Shown here: piece after piece, positions 36,198 to 44,303 of the stretch
Numbering within the stretch: the stretch's first letter is position 1
Layout: each line of letters begins with the position of its first letter
Origin: Neptunomonas japonica DSM 18939
Lineage (GTDB): Bacteria; Pseudomonadota; Gammaproteobacteria; Pseudomonadales; Balneatricaceae
Direction of reading: 5' to 3'
Assembly (NCBI RefSeq): GCF_000422765.1
Contig: NZ_AUGR01000021.1
Span: forward strand, 1 to 64,000
DNA: 64,000 nt
The notes under the pieces: generated by a model
What the model saw: the letters and a program-made list of their open reading frames with translations, nothing else
The model's database searches: none
Told to the model about the DNA's origin: nothing
Position numbers and translations under genes: made by a program

Positions 36198-37325
36198 ATG
36201 GCAAATCCAGCAGCGGTAGCGGTGAATACCGATGCATTCATACCGGTTAATACACAAACATGGGTGAATGGTCGTCATAATGTACGTTGTGTAAAAGTTA
36301 TTGATGAAACCTGGGATGTAAAAACGTTTTGTTTTATGGCAGAACAGCCGGTTATGTTCTTTTTTAAACCGGGGCAATTTGTCACGCTGGAGCTAGAGAT
36401 TGAAGGCCAGCAGGTGATGCGTTCTTATACGATATCGAGTTCTCCTTCGGTACCTTATAGCTTTTCCATTAGTGTTAAGCGTGCGCCGGGCGGGCATGTG
36501 TCTAATTGGTTGCATGACAACTTAGAAGAAGGGCATGAATTAGCAGTACATGGCCCGGTAGGTCAGTTTAACTGTATCGATTACCCAGCAACCAAAGTCT
36601 TGATGTTATCAGGTGGTGTTGGCATTACGCCTGTGATGTCGATGGCACGTTGGTTTTTTGATACCAATGCCGATGTAGATATGGCGTTTGTCCATAGCGC
36701 GCGTACATCAAAAGATATTGTGTATCAGCGTGAACTTGAGCATATGTCCTCGCGAATCACTAACTTCACCTTACATGTGATTTGTGAAAAAGTTGAGCGT
36801 GGTCAGTCTTGGTCGGGTTATCGTGGTTATCTTGATCAGGCGAAGTTGTTAATGATGGCGCCAGACTTTATGGAGCGTGAAGTCTTTTGCTGCGGGCCAA
36901 CACCTTATATGAAAGCGGTTAAAGCGTTGCTAGAAAGCAATGGTTTTGATATGGACCGTTACCATGAGGAGTCGTTTGGTGCGACACCAGTTGATGTTGA
37001 GGAAGATGCAATAGAGCAGGCTGAGATCGCTCAGGAAGAAACTGACGCACTTGTTCCAGCGGACATGGTACGAGTTGAGTTCTTCTCTGCTGGTAAAAGC
37101 ATACAAATCTCTCCGGGTGAAACGGTGCATGCCGCGGCTTCTAAGTTGGATCTACAGATTCCAAAAGCATGTGGTATGGGGATTTGCGGTACCTGTAAAG
37201 TGTTAGTGACAGCGGGTGAGGTAACAATGGAGCATAATGGTGGTATTACAGATGAAGACGTTGCTGCCGGTTATGTCTTATCATGTTGTAGTGTGCCTAA
37301 CGGTGATGTGGTCGTTGATTTTTAA
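36198..37325 (+). CDS. gbcB: Glycine betaine monooxygenase, reductase subunit (GbcB-like)
   Basis: An electron-transfer protein of about 375 residues that feeds GbcA. An FAD domain comes first (RSYTISSSP, about 83), then an NAD domain (LMLSGGVGITPVMSMARWFF, about 134, and VFCCGPTPYM), then a C-terminal plant-type [2Fe-2S] domain with CGMGICGTCKVLV and a later C in SCCSVP (about 325-368). An acidic linker separates the reductase and ferredoxin parts. The ATG at 36198 has a GAGAGAAGAG site; an in-frame ATG at 36171 adds nine residues and is less likely. The gene is divergent from gbcA across 295 bases. Confidence 0.9.
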   Translation: MANPAAVAVNTDAFIPVNTQTWVNGRHNVRCVKVIDETWDVKTFCFMAEQPVMFFFKPGQFVTLELEIEGQQVMRSYTISSSPSVPYSFSISVKRAPGGHVSNWLHDNLEEGHELAVHGPVGQFNCIDYPATKVLMLSGGVGITPVMSMARWFFDTNADVDMAFVHSARTSKDIVYQRELEHMSSRITNFTLHVICEKVERGQSWSGYRGYLDQAKLLMMAPDFMEREVFCCGPTPYMKAVKALLESNGFDMDRYHEESFGATPVDVEEDAIEQAEIAQEETDALVPADMVRVEFFSAGKSIQISPGETVHAAASKLDLQIPKACGMGICGTCKVLVTAGEVTMEHNGGITDEDVAAGYVLSCCSVPNGDVVVDF

Positions 37326-37383
37326 TAACGGCTATGTACGGTTTAGCTGTTGTACTTACCTTGATGCGTAAATAGAGAGTCTG

Positions 37384-39270
37384 ATGGAAGCAGAACATAT
37401 AGAGATTGCGGGGTTTCTAAAACAGTTTCAGCCTTTTAGTGGCTTGCCTGATGAAACCATCAATACGGTTGCTCAACAGATAGAAATTGCTTATTACCGA
37501 GCTGATAGCGATATTTATCAATTTGGGGATGAAATACACGACTTGTGTGTGATCCGTAGCGGTTCTGTTGAAATCTATCGCCGTAATGGTGATCTCTATA
37601 ATCGCTTAAGCCCTGGTGGGCTGTTTGGGCAGATGGGGTTGTTGATGAATAATCGCGTTCGCCTGCCCGTTCGTGCGTTAGAAGACACGCTGATCTACTT
37701 TATTCCTGAGTCAGTTTTTGTTTTATTGTGTGAGCAGTTTGAAGCATTCGCCTATTTTGTCGAAATGGATGACCACTCAAACTTACAGCATGCGGTATCA
37801 GGTAAGGAGAGTAATAATTTAATGGTCTCTAAGGCGACCATGATGATTTCTCGCCAGCCTGTGATTGTTGAAAGCAGCGCTACTATTCGTGAAGCAGCAA
37901 TAAAGATGACCGAAGAGGGAGTGTCATCTCTACTCATTGTTGATACGTTATCATCTGATGACAATGAGTCTGAAAACCAAGAGCAAAGTGGTGAACCCCA
38001 AGTTGTGGGTATTATTACTGATCGAGATATGCGTACCCGAGTGGTATCGACAGGAATTTCATCGGATGTTGCGATAGAGCAGGTGATGACGACCGATCTT
38101 CTTACTCTCGATAGTGATGCATATGCGTTTGAAGCGATGCTTTGTATGCTTCGCTATAACCTGCATCACCTTCCTATCTTGGATAAAGGCAGGCCGGTGG
38201 GTGTCATCGCTGTGTCAGATATTGTCCGCTATGAGTCACAAAGCAGCTTATATATGGTGAGTACTGTATTTCGTCAGAACAGTGTGGAAGAACTTAAACT
38301 GTTGTCTGAAGAGGTATCTCCCTGTTTTGTACGTTTAGTGAATGAAGATGCTAACTCTCATATGATTGGTAGTGCTATGTCTGTTATAGGACGTAGCTTT
38401 AAGCAGCGCTTACTAGAATTAGCCGAAGAGCACTTAGGCGCACCTCCTATACCTTATTGCTTTTTGGCGCTTGGTTCGATGGCGCGAGATGAGCAGCTGA
38501 TTATTACCGATCAGGATAACGCCCTAATTTTAGACAATAGCTACAACCCAAAACTACACGCTGAGTATTTTGAGGCACTGGCTAAATTTGTGAGTGATGG
38601 CTTGGCCGCTTGTGGGTATACCTATTGTACCGGCGGTATTATGGCAACCAATCCGCAGTGGCGAAAAACCAGGAAGGAGTGGGAGGCGTGCTTTGCCGAC
38701 TGGATTGATAACCCTGTGCCTGAAGCATTACTTAATTGCTCGATATTTTTTGACCTTGAAGGTGTTTGGGGAAAGGTGAAATGGGCTGAACAGCTTAACT
38801 TTTTTGTGGCAAAAAAAGCATCTCGTGAACCACGGTTCTTGTCTAACTTGGCGCGTAATGCTTTGAGTCGAACGCCTCCATTGGGTTTCTTTAAAAGTTT
38901 TGTTATGGAAAAAGATGGTGAGCATCGCAACTCAATCAATTTGAAGCGTCGAGGGACAGCACCCATCGCTGATTTAATTCGAGTGCATGCACTGGCTGTA
39001 GGTTCCCAAGCAAGAAATTCTTTTGAAAGGCTAGAGGATATTATTAAGGCGGGGATTGTTCCTGAAGGGCGTATTTCGGACTTAAGAGATGCGCTTGAGT
39101 TTATATCGATGGTAAGAATCCGCCATCAAGCTTTAGATATTGCCGCACAACGTCCAGCAGATAATAATATTGAGCCTGAGCACTTATCTGAGTTTGAGCG
39201 GCGCAATCTGAAAGATGCTTTTCAGGTACTTAGTAACAGCCAGCGCTTCCTTAAATTTCGTTACCCCTAA
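37384..39270 (+). CDS. Cyclic-nucleotide-binding/CBS/DUF294 nucleotidyltransferase-like protein
   Basis: A 628-residue cytoplasmic signalling protein. In order: a cyclic-nucleotide-binding-like domain (about 10-135), a pair of CBS domains (about 148-300, VGIITDRDMRTRV and VGVIAVSDIVRYE), a DUF294 nucleotidyltransferase-like domain (about 330-470) with GSMARDEQLIITDQDNAL, and a C-terminal DUF294-associated helical domain. The GS...D.D pattern needed for nucleotidyl transfer is retained. It lies 58 bases after gbcB and 14 bases before an exonuclease gene. In many bacteria this pair is found together near acetate uptake genes; here it sits inside the betaine block. Confidence 0.88.
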   Translation: MEAEHIEIAGFLKQFQPFSGLPDETINTVAQQIEIAYYRADSDIYQFGDEIHDLCVIRSGSVEIYRRNGDLYNRLSPGGLFGQMGLLMNNRVRLPVRALEDTLIYFIPESVFVLLCEQFEAFAYFVEMDDHSNLQHAVSGKESNNLMVSKATMMISRQPVIVESSATIREAAIKMTEEGVSSLLIVDTLSSDDNESENQEQSGEPQVVGIITDRDMRTRVVSTGISSDVAIEQVMTTDLLTLDSDAYAFEAMLCMLRYNLHHLPILDKGRPVGVIAVSDIVRYESQSSLYMVSTVFRQNSVEELKLLSEEVSPCFVRLVNEDANSHMIGSAMSVIGRSFKQRLLELAEEHLGAPPIPYCFLALGSMARDEQLIITDQDNALILDNSYNPKLHAEYFEALAKFVSDGLAACGYTYCTGGIMATNPQWRKTRKEWEACFADWIDNPVPEALLNCSIFFDLEGVWGKVKWAEQLNFFVAKKASREPRFLSNLARNALSRTPPLGFFKSFVMEKDGEHRNSINLKRRGTAPIADLIRVHALAVGSQARNSFERLEDIIKAGIVPEGRISDLRDALEFISMVRIRHQALDIAAQRPADNNIEPEHLSEFERRNLKDAFQVLSNSQRFLKFRYP

Positions 39271-39284
39271 ATCTGGAATTCAGA

Positions 39285-40007
39285 ATGTCGGGCTTTAACA
39301 ATAAACATCAAGACAGCATTGATTGGTCGCTTAGAATGAGCGAACAAGCCGCTGCTGCACGTGATTCACGCTTACGTACATTCTATGAAAGCGGCAGTTT
39401 TTCTAAAGAGACGCCATTGAAAGAGGTATCTTTTGTTGCGCTGGATTTTGAAACTACTGGTTTAAATGCAAAAAAAGACGACATTGTCAGTATTGGATTG
39501 GTACCTTTTACACTGCAGCGTATCTACTGCAAAGAAGCAAAGCAGTGGATATTAAACCCTCGTCAGCACCTAGCGGAGGAATCGGTGGTGATTCATGGGA
39601 TCACGCATTCTGATATCGATAATGCGCCAGATTTAATGGGTGTCCTTGAGCCTTTATTAAAAGCGCTGGCCGGACGAGTAGTGGTTGTTCATTATCGTTA
39701 TATGGAGCGGGAGTTTCTTAATGAAGTGCTAATAAAGCGCTTGGGTGAAGGCGTCTATTTTCCGGTAGTGGATACCATGGATTTGGAAGCACGTGTATAT
39801 CGTAATGGTTTTACGGCGCTGTGCTTACGCTTGATTGGCCGTAAACGAGCGTCAATTCGTCTTTCTGATAGTCGTACGCGTTATAGCCTGCCTTTCTATA
39901 GACAGCATGAAGCACTCACTGATGCGATTGCTACGGCGGAGCTGTTGCAAGCACAAATAGCTCACCGTTACTCTCCTGATACCCCTATTTCAGATCTATG
40001 GCTTTAA
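39285..40007 (+). CDS. DEDDh 3'-5' exonuclease (DNA polymerase III epsilon-like)
   Basis: A 240-residue exonuclease of the DnaQ superfamily. ExoI is ALDFETTGLNAKKDDIVSIG (about residues 50-70), and the closing motif HEALTDAIATAELL provides the general-base His and the last Asp. ExoII contains HYRYMEREFL. It follows the CBS/DUF294 gene closely and is probably co-expressed. It lacks polymerase-binding features of true replicative epsilon subunits, so a role in nucleotide or signal turnover rather than replication proofreading is more likely. Confidence 0.88.
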   Translation: MSGFNNKHQDSIDWSLRMSEQAAAARDSRLRTFYESGSFSKETPLKEVSFVALDFETTGLNAKKDDIVSIGLVPFTLQRIYCKEAKQWILNPRQHLAEESVVIHGITHSDIDNAPDLMGVLEPLLKALAGRVVVVHYRYMEREFLNEVLIKRLGEGVYFPVVDTMDLEARVYRNGFTALCLRLIGRKRASIRLSDSRTRYSLPFYRQHEALTDAIATAELLQAQIAHRYSPDTPISDLWL

Positions 40008-40125
40008 GCTATTCAACTGTATCTACAGTTTCTGATTTTCTCTTTGAGCACAAAAAACGCACCTATTGTAAGCAGAACATTTAATCAATAATGGCAGCTT
40101 AACAATGATACGTTTTTCGTGCTGT

Positions 40126-40158
40126 GTTAGTAGCGCTATAATTTATAGCGCTACTAAC
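40126..40158. terminator. Perfect 15-bp hairpin between convergent genes
   Basis: GTTAGTAGCGCTATA (40126-40140), a three-base loop and the exact complement (40144-40158) lie between the exonuclease and formaldehyde dehydrogenase genes. No clear T run flanks it. It may stop transcription in both directions. Confidence 0.65.
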
Positions 40159-40193
40159 GTCCTAGCCTTGTTGTAATACTAGAGGCTGTAACG

Positions 40194-41393
40194 TTAAGAT
40201 TTAACGCTATTATGTGGATCAATAACGTATTTCTTCGCCGCACCACCATCAAAGTCAGCATAGCCTTCAGGCGCTTGATCCAAAGAGATCATTTGAACAT
40301 TAACTGCGTCAGCAATTTTCACTTTATCAAAAAGAATCGCCTGCATTAATGGGCGGTGGTATTTCATGACTGGACATTGGCCAGTATGGAATGAGTGGGA
40401 CTTAGCCCAGCCTAAACCAAAGCGCATGCTAAGAGCACCTACTTTTGCTGCATCATCCATAGCACCAGGGTCTTCAGTTACATATAGACCCGGAATACCG
40501 ATTTGTCCGCCTGCGCGGGTAATCTGCATCGCTGAGTTCAACACTGTTGCCGGAGCTTCTTGGCCGTGGTTGCAGCCACATGCATGCGCTTCAAAGCCAA
40601 CGCAGTCTACAAAGGCATCAACTTCACGCTCACCCAGAATAACTTCTAGCTTATCGGCCATATCGCCATCTTCGCGAAGGTCGATCGTTTCGCAGCCAAA
40701 GCTTTCTGCTTGCTTGAGACGGTCTGTCACCATGTCTCCAACAATAACGCATGCAGCACCTAATAAATGTGCGGCAGCTGCCGCAGCTAGGCCTACAGGG
40801 CCAGCACCGGCGATGTATACGGTTGAACCTGGACCAACACCGGCAGTAACACAGCCGTGAAATCCAGTTGGGAAGATGTCAGACAGTAATGTTAAGTCTT
40901 TAATCTTTTCCATTGCTTGTTCAGGGTCTGGGAACTTAAGTAAGTTAAAGTCAGCGTAAGGCACCATGACGTATTCTGCCTGGCCTCCAACCCAACCACC
41001 CATATCGACATAACCATACGCAGCACCTGGGCGCGCAGGGTTAACGTTAAGACAAATACCTGTGTTGCCTTCTTTACAGTTACGACAACGCCCGCAAGCG
41101 ATATTGAAGGGAACTGATACAACGTCACCAGGATGAAGGAATTCGACATCTGAGCCGCATTCAATTATTTGTCCGGTAATCTCATGGCCTAATACTAAAC
41201 CGGCTTCTGCCGTTGTTCTTCCGCGCACCATGTGTTGGTCAGAACCACAGATATTGGTTGTTAACACACGTAAAATAACACCGTGGTTGCACTTTCTTTT
41301 ACCAATGGAGAGTTCTGGAAATGCGATCGATTCAACGGCAACTTCGCCGGGGCCTTTATAAACAACCCCACGGTTATCAAAGTGACTAGTCAT
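40194..41393 (-). CDS. fdhA: Glutathione-independent formaldehyde dehydrogenase
   Basis: A 399-residue zinc-dependent medium-chain dehydrogenase that oxidises formaldehyde with bound NAD. The catalytic zinc region is TTNICGSDQHMVRGRT (about 45-60) and GHEITG; the structural zinc loop is CGRCRNCKEGNTGIC (about 97-111); the NAD site is GAGPVGLAAAA (about 180). The very similar enzyme of Pseudomonas is known as FdhA. It should remove the formaldehyde set free by GbcAB. The ATG follows AGGAG. It is divergent from the gbdR-like regulator across 500 bases. Confidence 0.93.
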   Translation of the reverse strand: MTSHFDNRGVVYKGPGEVAVESIAFPELSIGKRKCNHGVILRVLTTNICGSDQHMVRGRTTAEAGLVLGHEITGQIIECGSDVEFLHPGDVVSVPFNIACGRCRNCKEGNTGICLNVNPARPGAAYGYVDMGGWVGGQAEYVMVPYADFNLLKFPDPEQAMEKIKDLTLLSDIFPTGFHGCVTAGVGPGSTVYIAGAGPVGLAAAAAAHLLGAACVIVGDMVTDRLKQAESFGCETIDLREDGDMADKLEVILGEREVDAFVDCVGFEAHACGCNHGQEAPATVLNSAMQITRAGGQIGIPGLYVTEDPGAMDDAAKVGALSMRFGLGWAKSHSFHTGQCPVMKYHRPLMQAILFDKVKIADAVNVQMISLDQAPEGYADFDGGAAKKYVIDPHNSVKS

Positions 41394-41893
41394 GTATACA
41401 CTCCTGTTATTTTTATGGTTGGATCTATTTTAAAAACCACTCTATGCTGAGCGGCGTTTTACGACATGACTGTAACGACCAGATACGTGTCTATTTCAGA
41501 CATTTTAGAAATTTATAATACTTTTATGCTGCTGGGGGCTAAGCAAAAAGATTGCTGGCATACAGCAACATTTGATATTTATCAGGTAATAAATATTCAT
41601 GTGTCGTTTTTGAGTAGGATTTGCTGTTTAATCGTCGTTTTTTGATGTGTTTGATTTTATTTGAGGGATATTATTGGTGATAATTCCACGATAAATTTTG
41701 TGCGAAAATAGCAGGGTTACAACAGTTGAATTTTAGCTGCCATTAATGCCATTCAAGCTTAAAAAATTGACGTTCTGGAAGGTATGAACTGACAATGAAA
41801 CCGAAATTTGAACTAATAGTTCTTAGATAATAATTATAAATAAGTATCCACCTCTTACTGTGAAAAACAGAGGAGTTTGGTGAGGACTCTACA
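41394..41893. other. 500-base divergent intergenic region
   Basis: This region must contain promoters of fdhA (leftward) and the gbdR-like gene (rightward). Two GTCGTTTT copies (starting at 41603 and 41634) recall the TGTCG half of the repeat before gbcB, but their spacing differs and I do not call an operator. No gene or RNA is apparent. Confidence 0.4.
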
Positions 41894-43018
41894 ATGACTT
41901 CAATTGATACGCTTAGCCCTGCGCTCAAAAACAAAAAACTAACTCGTGTTGGCTTCTTACTGCTAGATAACTTTACTATGATTGCTTTATCGTCGGCGAT
42001 AGAGACGCTAAGGATGGCTAATCAATTGTCGGGTGAAGAGCTTTTTAGTTGGCAATTAATTTCAGAAGATGGCTGTTTGGTTAAAGCCAGTGATGGACTC
42101 TCGTTCACACCTGATTTTTCTATACAAAATGCTCCCGCATTAGATATTGTGATTGTAGCGGGTGGTGTTGATATAACCCGCAGTTTTACGCACAAGCAGG
42201 TAAGTTGGTTGCGTATGTTGGGCCGCAAGAACTATACATTAGGTGGTATCTGTACAGGCGCTTATGCACTAGCGCATGCCGGCTTGTTAGATGACCATGA
42301 GAGCAGCATTCATTGGGAATGTTTGGCTTCTTTGCAAGAGCATTACCCTAAAGTGCGCTGCAATAACCGCTTGTACAGTATAGATAGAAACCGCATGACA
42401 TCATCTGGGGGCACGACGCCTATGGATATGTTTTTGAATTATATTGCGCTTCAGTATGGTGGTAAGTTATCCAGTGCCGTATCGGATATGTTTATCTGCG
42501 ATCGAGTACGTGGTGAGTTTGATCAGCAGCGCGTGTCATTACGCCAGCTGCATACCAATGGCCAGCCGATGCCGAAGTTAGTTGATATTATAGAATTGAT
42601 GGAAGCTAATCTTGAAGAGCCCATTGAGTTGGATGAGCTAGCCAGCTTTGTGTCGGTATCTCGCCGCCAGCTAGAAAGAATGTTTTTAAAACATCTGGAC
42701 TGCTCGCCTTCCCGTTACTATTTGAAACTGCGTTTAGATCGTGCAAGGCAATTACTGAAGCAATCTAGCTTGTCTATTGTTGAGATTTCAGCCGCGTGTG
42801 GATTTGTGTCCACGCCGCACTTTAGCCGCTGCTATCGCAAGCATATAGGTATTTCTCCACGTGACGAGCGTAAAGGTATCTGGTCAGATACGGCACGCTC
42901 TAACGTGTTACGTGAGCCTCTAATAGATCAAGAGATCACTATTGCAGCAGGAATCAGATCAGCAACGGCTCTATTGCATGCGCAAACAGAGCCGAGTTAC
43001 GGTTCGGTTGCTATTTAA
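41894..43018 (+). CDS. gbdR: GlxA-family AraC regulator, GbdR-like
   Basis: A 374-residue transcription factor. The N-terminal DJ-1/PfpI-like domain (about 15-200) includes GGICTGAYALAHAGLL, where an amidotransferase would have its nucleophile. The C-terminal AraC helix-turn-helix domain (about 225-325) has LASFVSVSRRQLERMF and a second helix in FVSTPHFSRCYRKHIG. GbdR of Pseudomonas responds to glycine betaine and dimethylglycine and activates gbcA, gbcB and related genes. The surrounding genes make the same role likely here. A terminator follows. Confidence 0.87.
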   Translation: MTSIDTLSPALKNKKLTRVGFLLLDNFTMIALSSAIETLRMANQLSGEELFSWQLISEDGCLVKASDGLSFTPDFSIQNAPALDIVIVAGGVDITRSFTHKQVSWLRMLGRKNYTLGGICTGAYALAHAGLLDDHESSIHWECLASLQEHYPKVRCNNRLYSIDRNRMTSSGGTTPMDMFLNYIALQYGGKLSSAVSDMFICDRVRGEFDQQRVSLRQLHTNGQPMPKLVDIIELMEANLEEPIELDELASFVSVSRRQLERMFLKHLDCSPSRYYLKLRLDRARQLLKQSSLSIVEISAACGFVSTPHFSRCYRKHIGISPRDERKGIWSDTARSNVLREPLIDQEITIAAGIRSATALLHAQTEPSYGSVAI

Positions 43019-43050
43019 CAATTGGTTAACTAACTTTTAGCCTCGCAGTT

Positions 43051-43087
43051 AAATAAGCATCGACCTGTAAAGTGGTTGATGCTTATT
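43051..43087. terminator. Terminator between gbdR and the aminotransferase
   Basis: AAATAAGCATCGACC (43051-43065) pairs with GGTTGATGCTTATTT (43073-43087) with one wobble pair. T-rich sequence follows on the plus strand, and the A-rich left end gives Us on the minus strand, so it can serve both convergent genes. Confidence 0.85.
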
Positions 43088-43104
43088 TGTTTCATTAAAA
43101 GCTT

Positions 43105-44301
43105 TTAGTCTTTTAATACACTGCTTAACGACTGTGCCACATAGCTTAGGTTGTGCGCCGAAAGCCCTGCGATATTGATACGGCTTGAGTCCACCATATA
43201 GATCGAGTACTCATCACGTAATCGAGCCACTTGCTGTTTGTTAATACCCAAGAAAGAAAACATGCCTTTCTGTTGCGGTATAAAGCTAAAGTCCTGTGTG
43301 CATCCTGTTGCTGCAATTTCGTTTGCCAGCTGGTGGCGAAGTTGTAGAATACGGTTGCGCATAAGTGTTAGTTCGTCGTCCCAGCTTTTTGTCAGTTCTG
43401 CATTGCCTAATATGGTTTCGACAATAGCAGCGCCATGTGCTGGTGGCATTGAGTAGTGACCACGGATAATGCTGAAGAGGTTACTCGCTGTAATAGCTGC
43501 TTGTTTCTGGTTAGGTGCAATAACCATAACTGAGCCGGTGCGTTCGCGGTACAGGCCAAAGTTTTTTGAGCATGAACTAGCGATCAACATTTCAGGTGCT
43601 TTATCTGCCAATAAGCGAACACCATAAGCATCTTCAGCTAAGCCGTCACCTAAACCCTGATATGCAATATCTACAAAAGGAATCAAGTTTTTGCGAATCA
43701 GTAGTTCTGCAATCGTATCCCACTGTGCTGTGGAAAGGTCAGCCCCGCTTGGGTTATGGCAGCAGCCGTGTAGTAGGACAAGATCACCTGCTTTAGCCGT
43801 TTCTAATGCACTACACATAGCATCAAACCGAATACCTTTTGTCTCGCCATCATAATACGGGTATTCAGTGATGTTTAATCCGGCACCTTTTAGCAATGGA
43901 ATGTGATTTGCCCATGTGGGGTCGCTGACCCAGACCGTTGTTCCTGACGCACATTTTGCCGTAAATTCAGCAGCCATCCGTAGTGCACCACACCCTCCTG
44001 GTGTTTGTGCAACGGTGATGCGCTGATCTTTTATAGCGCTATGATCATCACCCAGCAGTAAGCGGCTAATGTGGTAATTAAAACCTTCAGCACCGGTAGG
44101 GCCGATGTAAGTTTTGGTGGTTTCTGTTGCGAGCAAGTGTGTTTCAGCCGCCGTGACGGCTTGCATAATAGCTGTATGGCCTTGCTCGTCTTTATAAACC
44201 CCCACGCCTAGGTCTACTTTGCGTGGGTTGTTATCCTGACGGTGCTGCACCATCAGGTTTAAAATAGGGTCTGCGGGTAGCGCTTGCAGATGTTCGAACA
44301 T
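43105..44301 (-). CDS. Aromatic amino acid aminotransferase (TyrB/AspC family)
   Basis: A 398-residue class I PLP aminotransferase of the aspartate/aromatic type. The PLP lysine lies in ASSCSKNFGLYRERTG (about residue 245), and DLGVGVYKDEQG near the N terminus is typical. Its start codon is two bases from the stop of the fused indolepyruvate oxidoreductase gene, and its ribosome site AGGAG lies inside that gene, so the two are coupled. This pairing suggests that it converts Phe, Tyr or Trp to arylpyruvates, which the next enzyme oxidises. Confidence 0.92.
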   Translation of the reverse strand: MFEHLQALPADPILNLMVQHRQDNNPRKVDLGVGVYKDEQGHTAIMQAVTAAETHLLATETTKTYIGPTGAEGFNYHISRLLLGDDHSAIKDQRITVAQTPGGCGALRMAAEFTAKCASGTTVWVSDPTWANHIPLLKGAGLNITEYPYYDGETKGIRFDAMCSALETAKAGDLVLLHGCCHNPSGADLSTAQWDTIAELLIRKNLIPFVDIAYQGLGDGLAEDAYGVRLLADKAPEMLIASSCSKNFGLYRERTGSVMVIAPNQKQAAITASNLFSIIRGHYSMPPAHGAAIVETILGNAELTKSWDDELTLMRNRILQLRHQLANEIAATGCTQDFSFIPQQKGMFSFLGINKQQVARLRDEYSIYMVDSSRINIAGLSAHNLSYVAQSLSSVLKD

Positions 44302-44303
44302 GG

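Noticed and set aside
40366-40860. 164-residue open frame antisense to formaldehyde dehydrogenase
   Set aside because: The opposite strand encodes the conserved NAD domain of the dehydrogenase. The Pro/Ala/Ser-rich translation is typical of a shadow frame.
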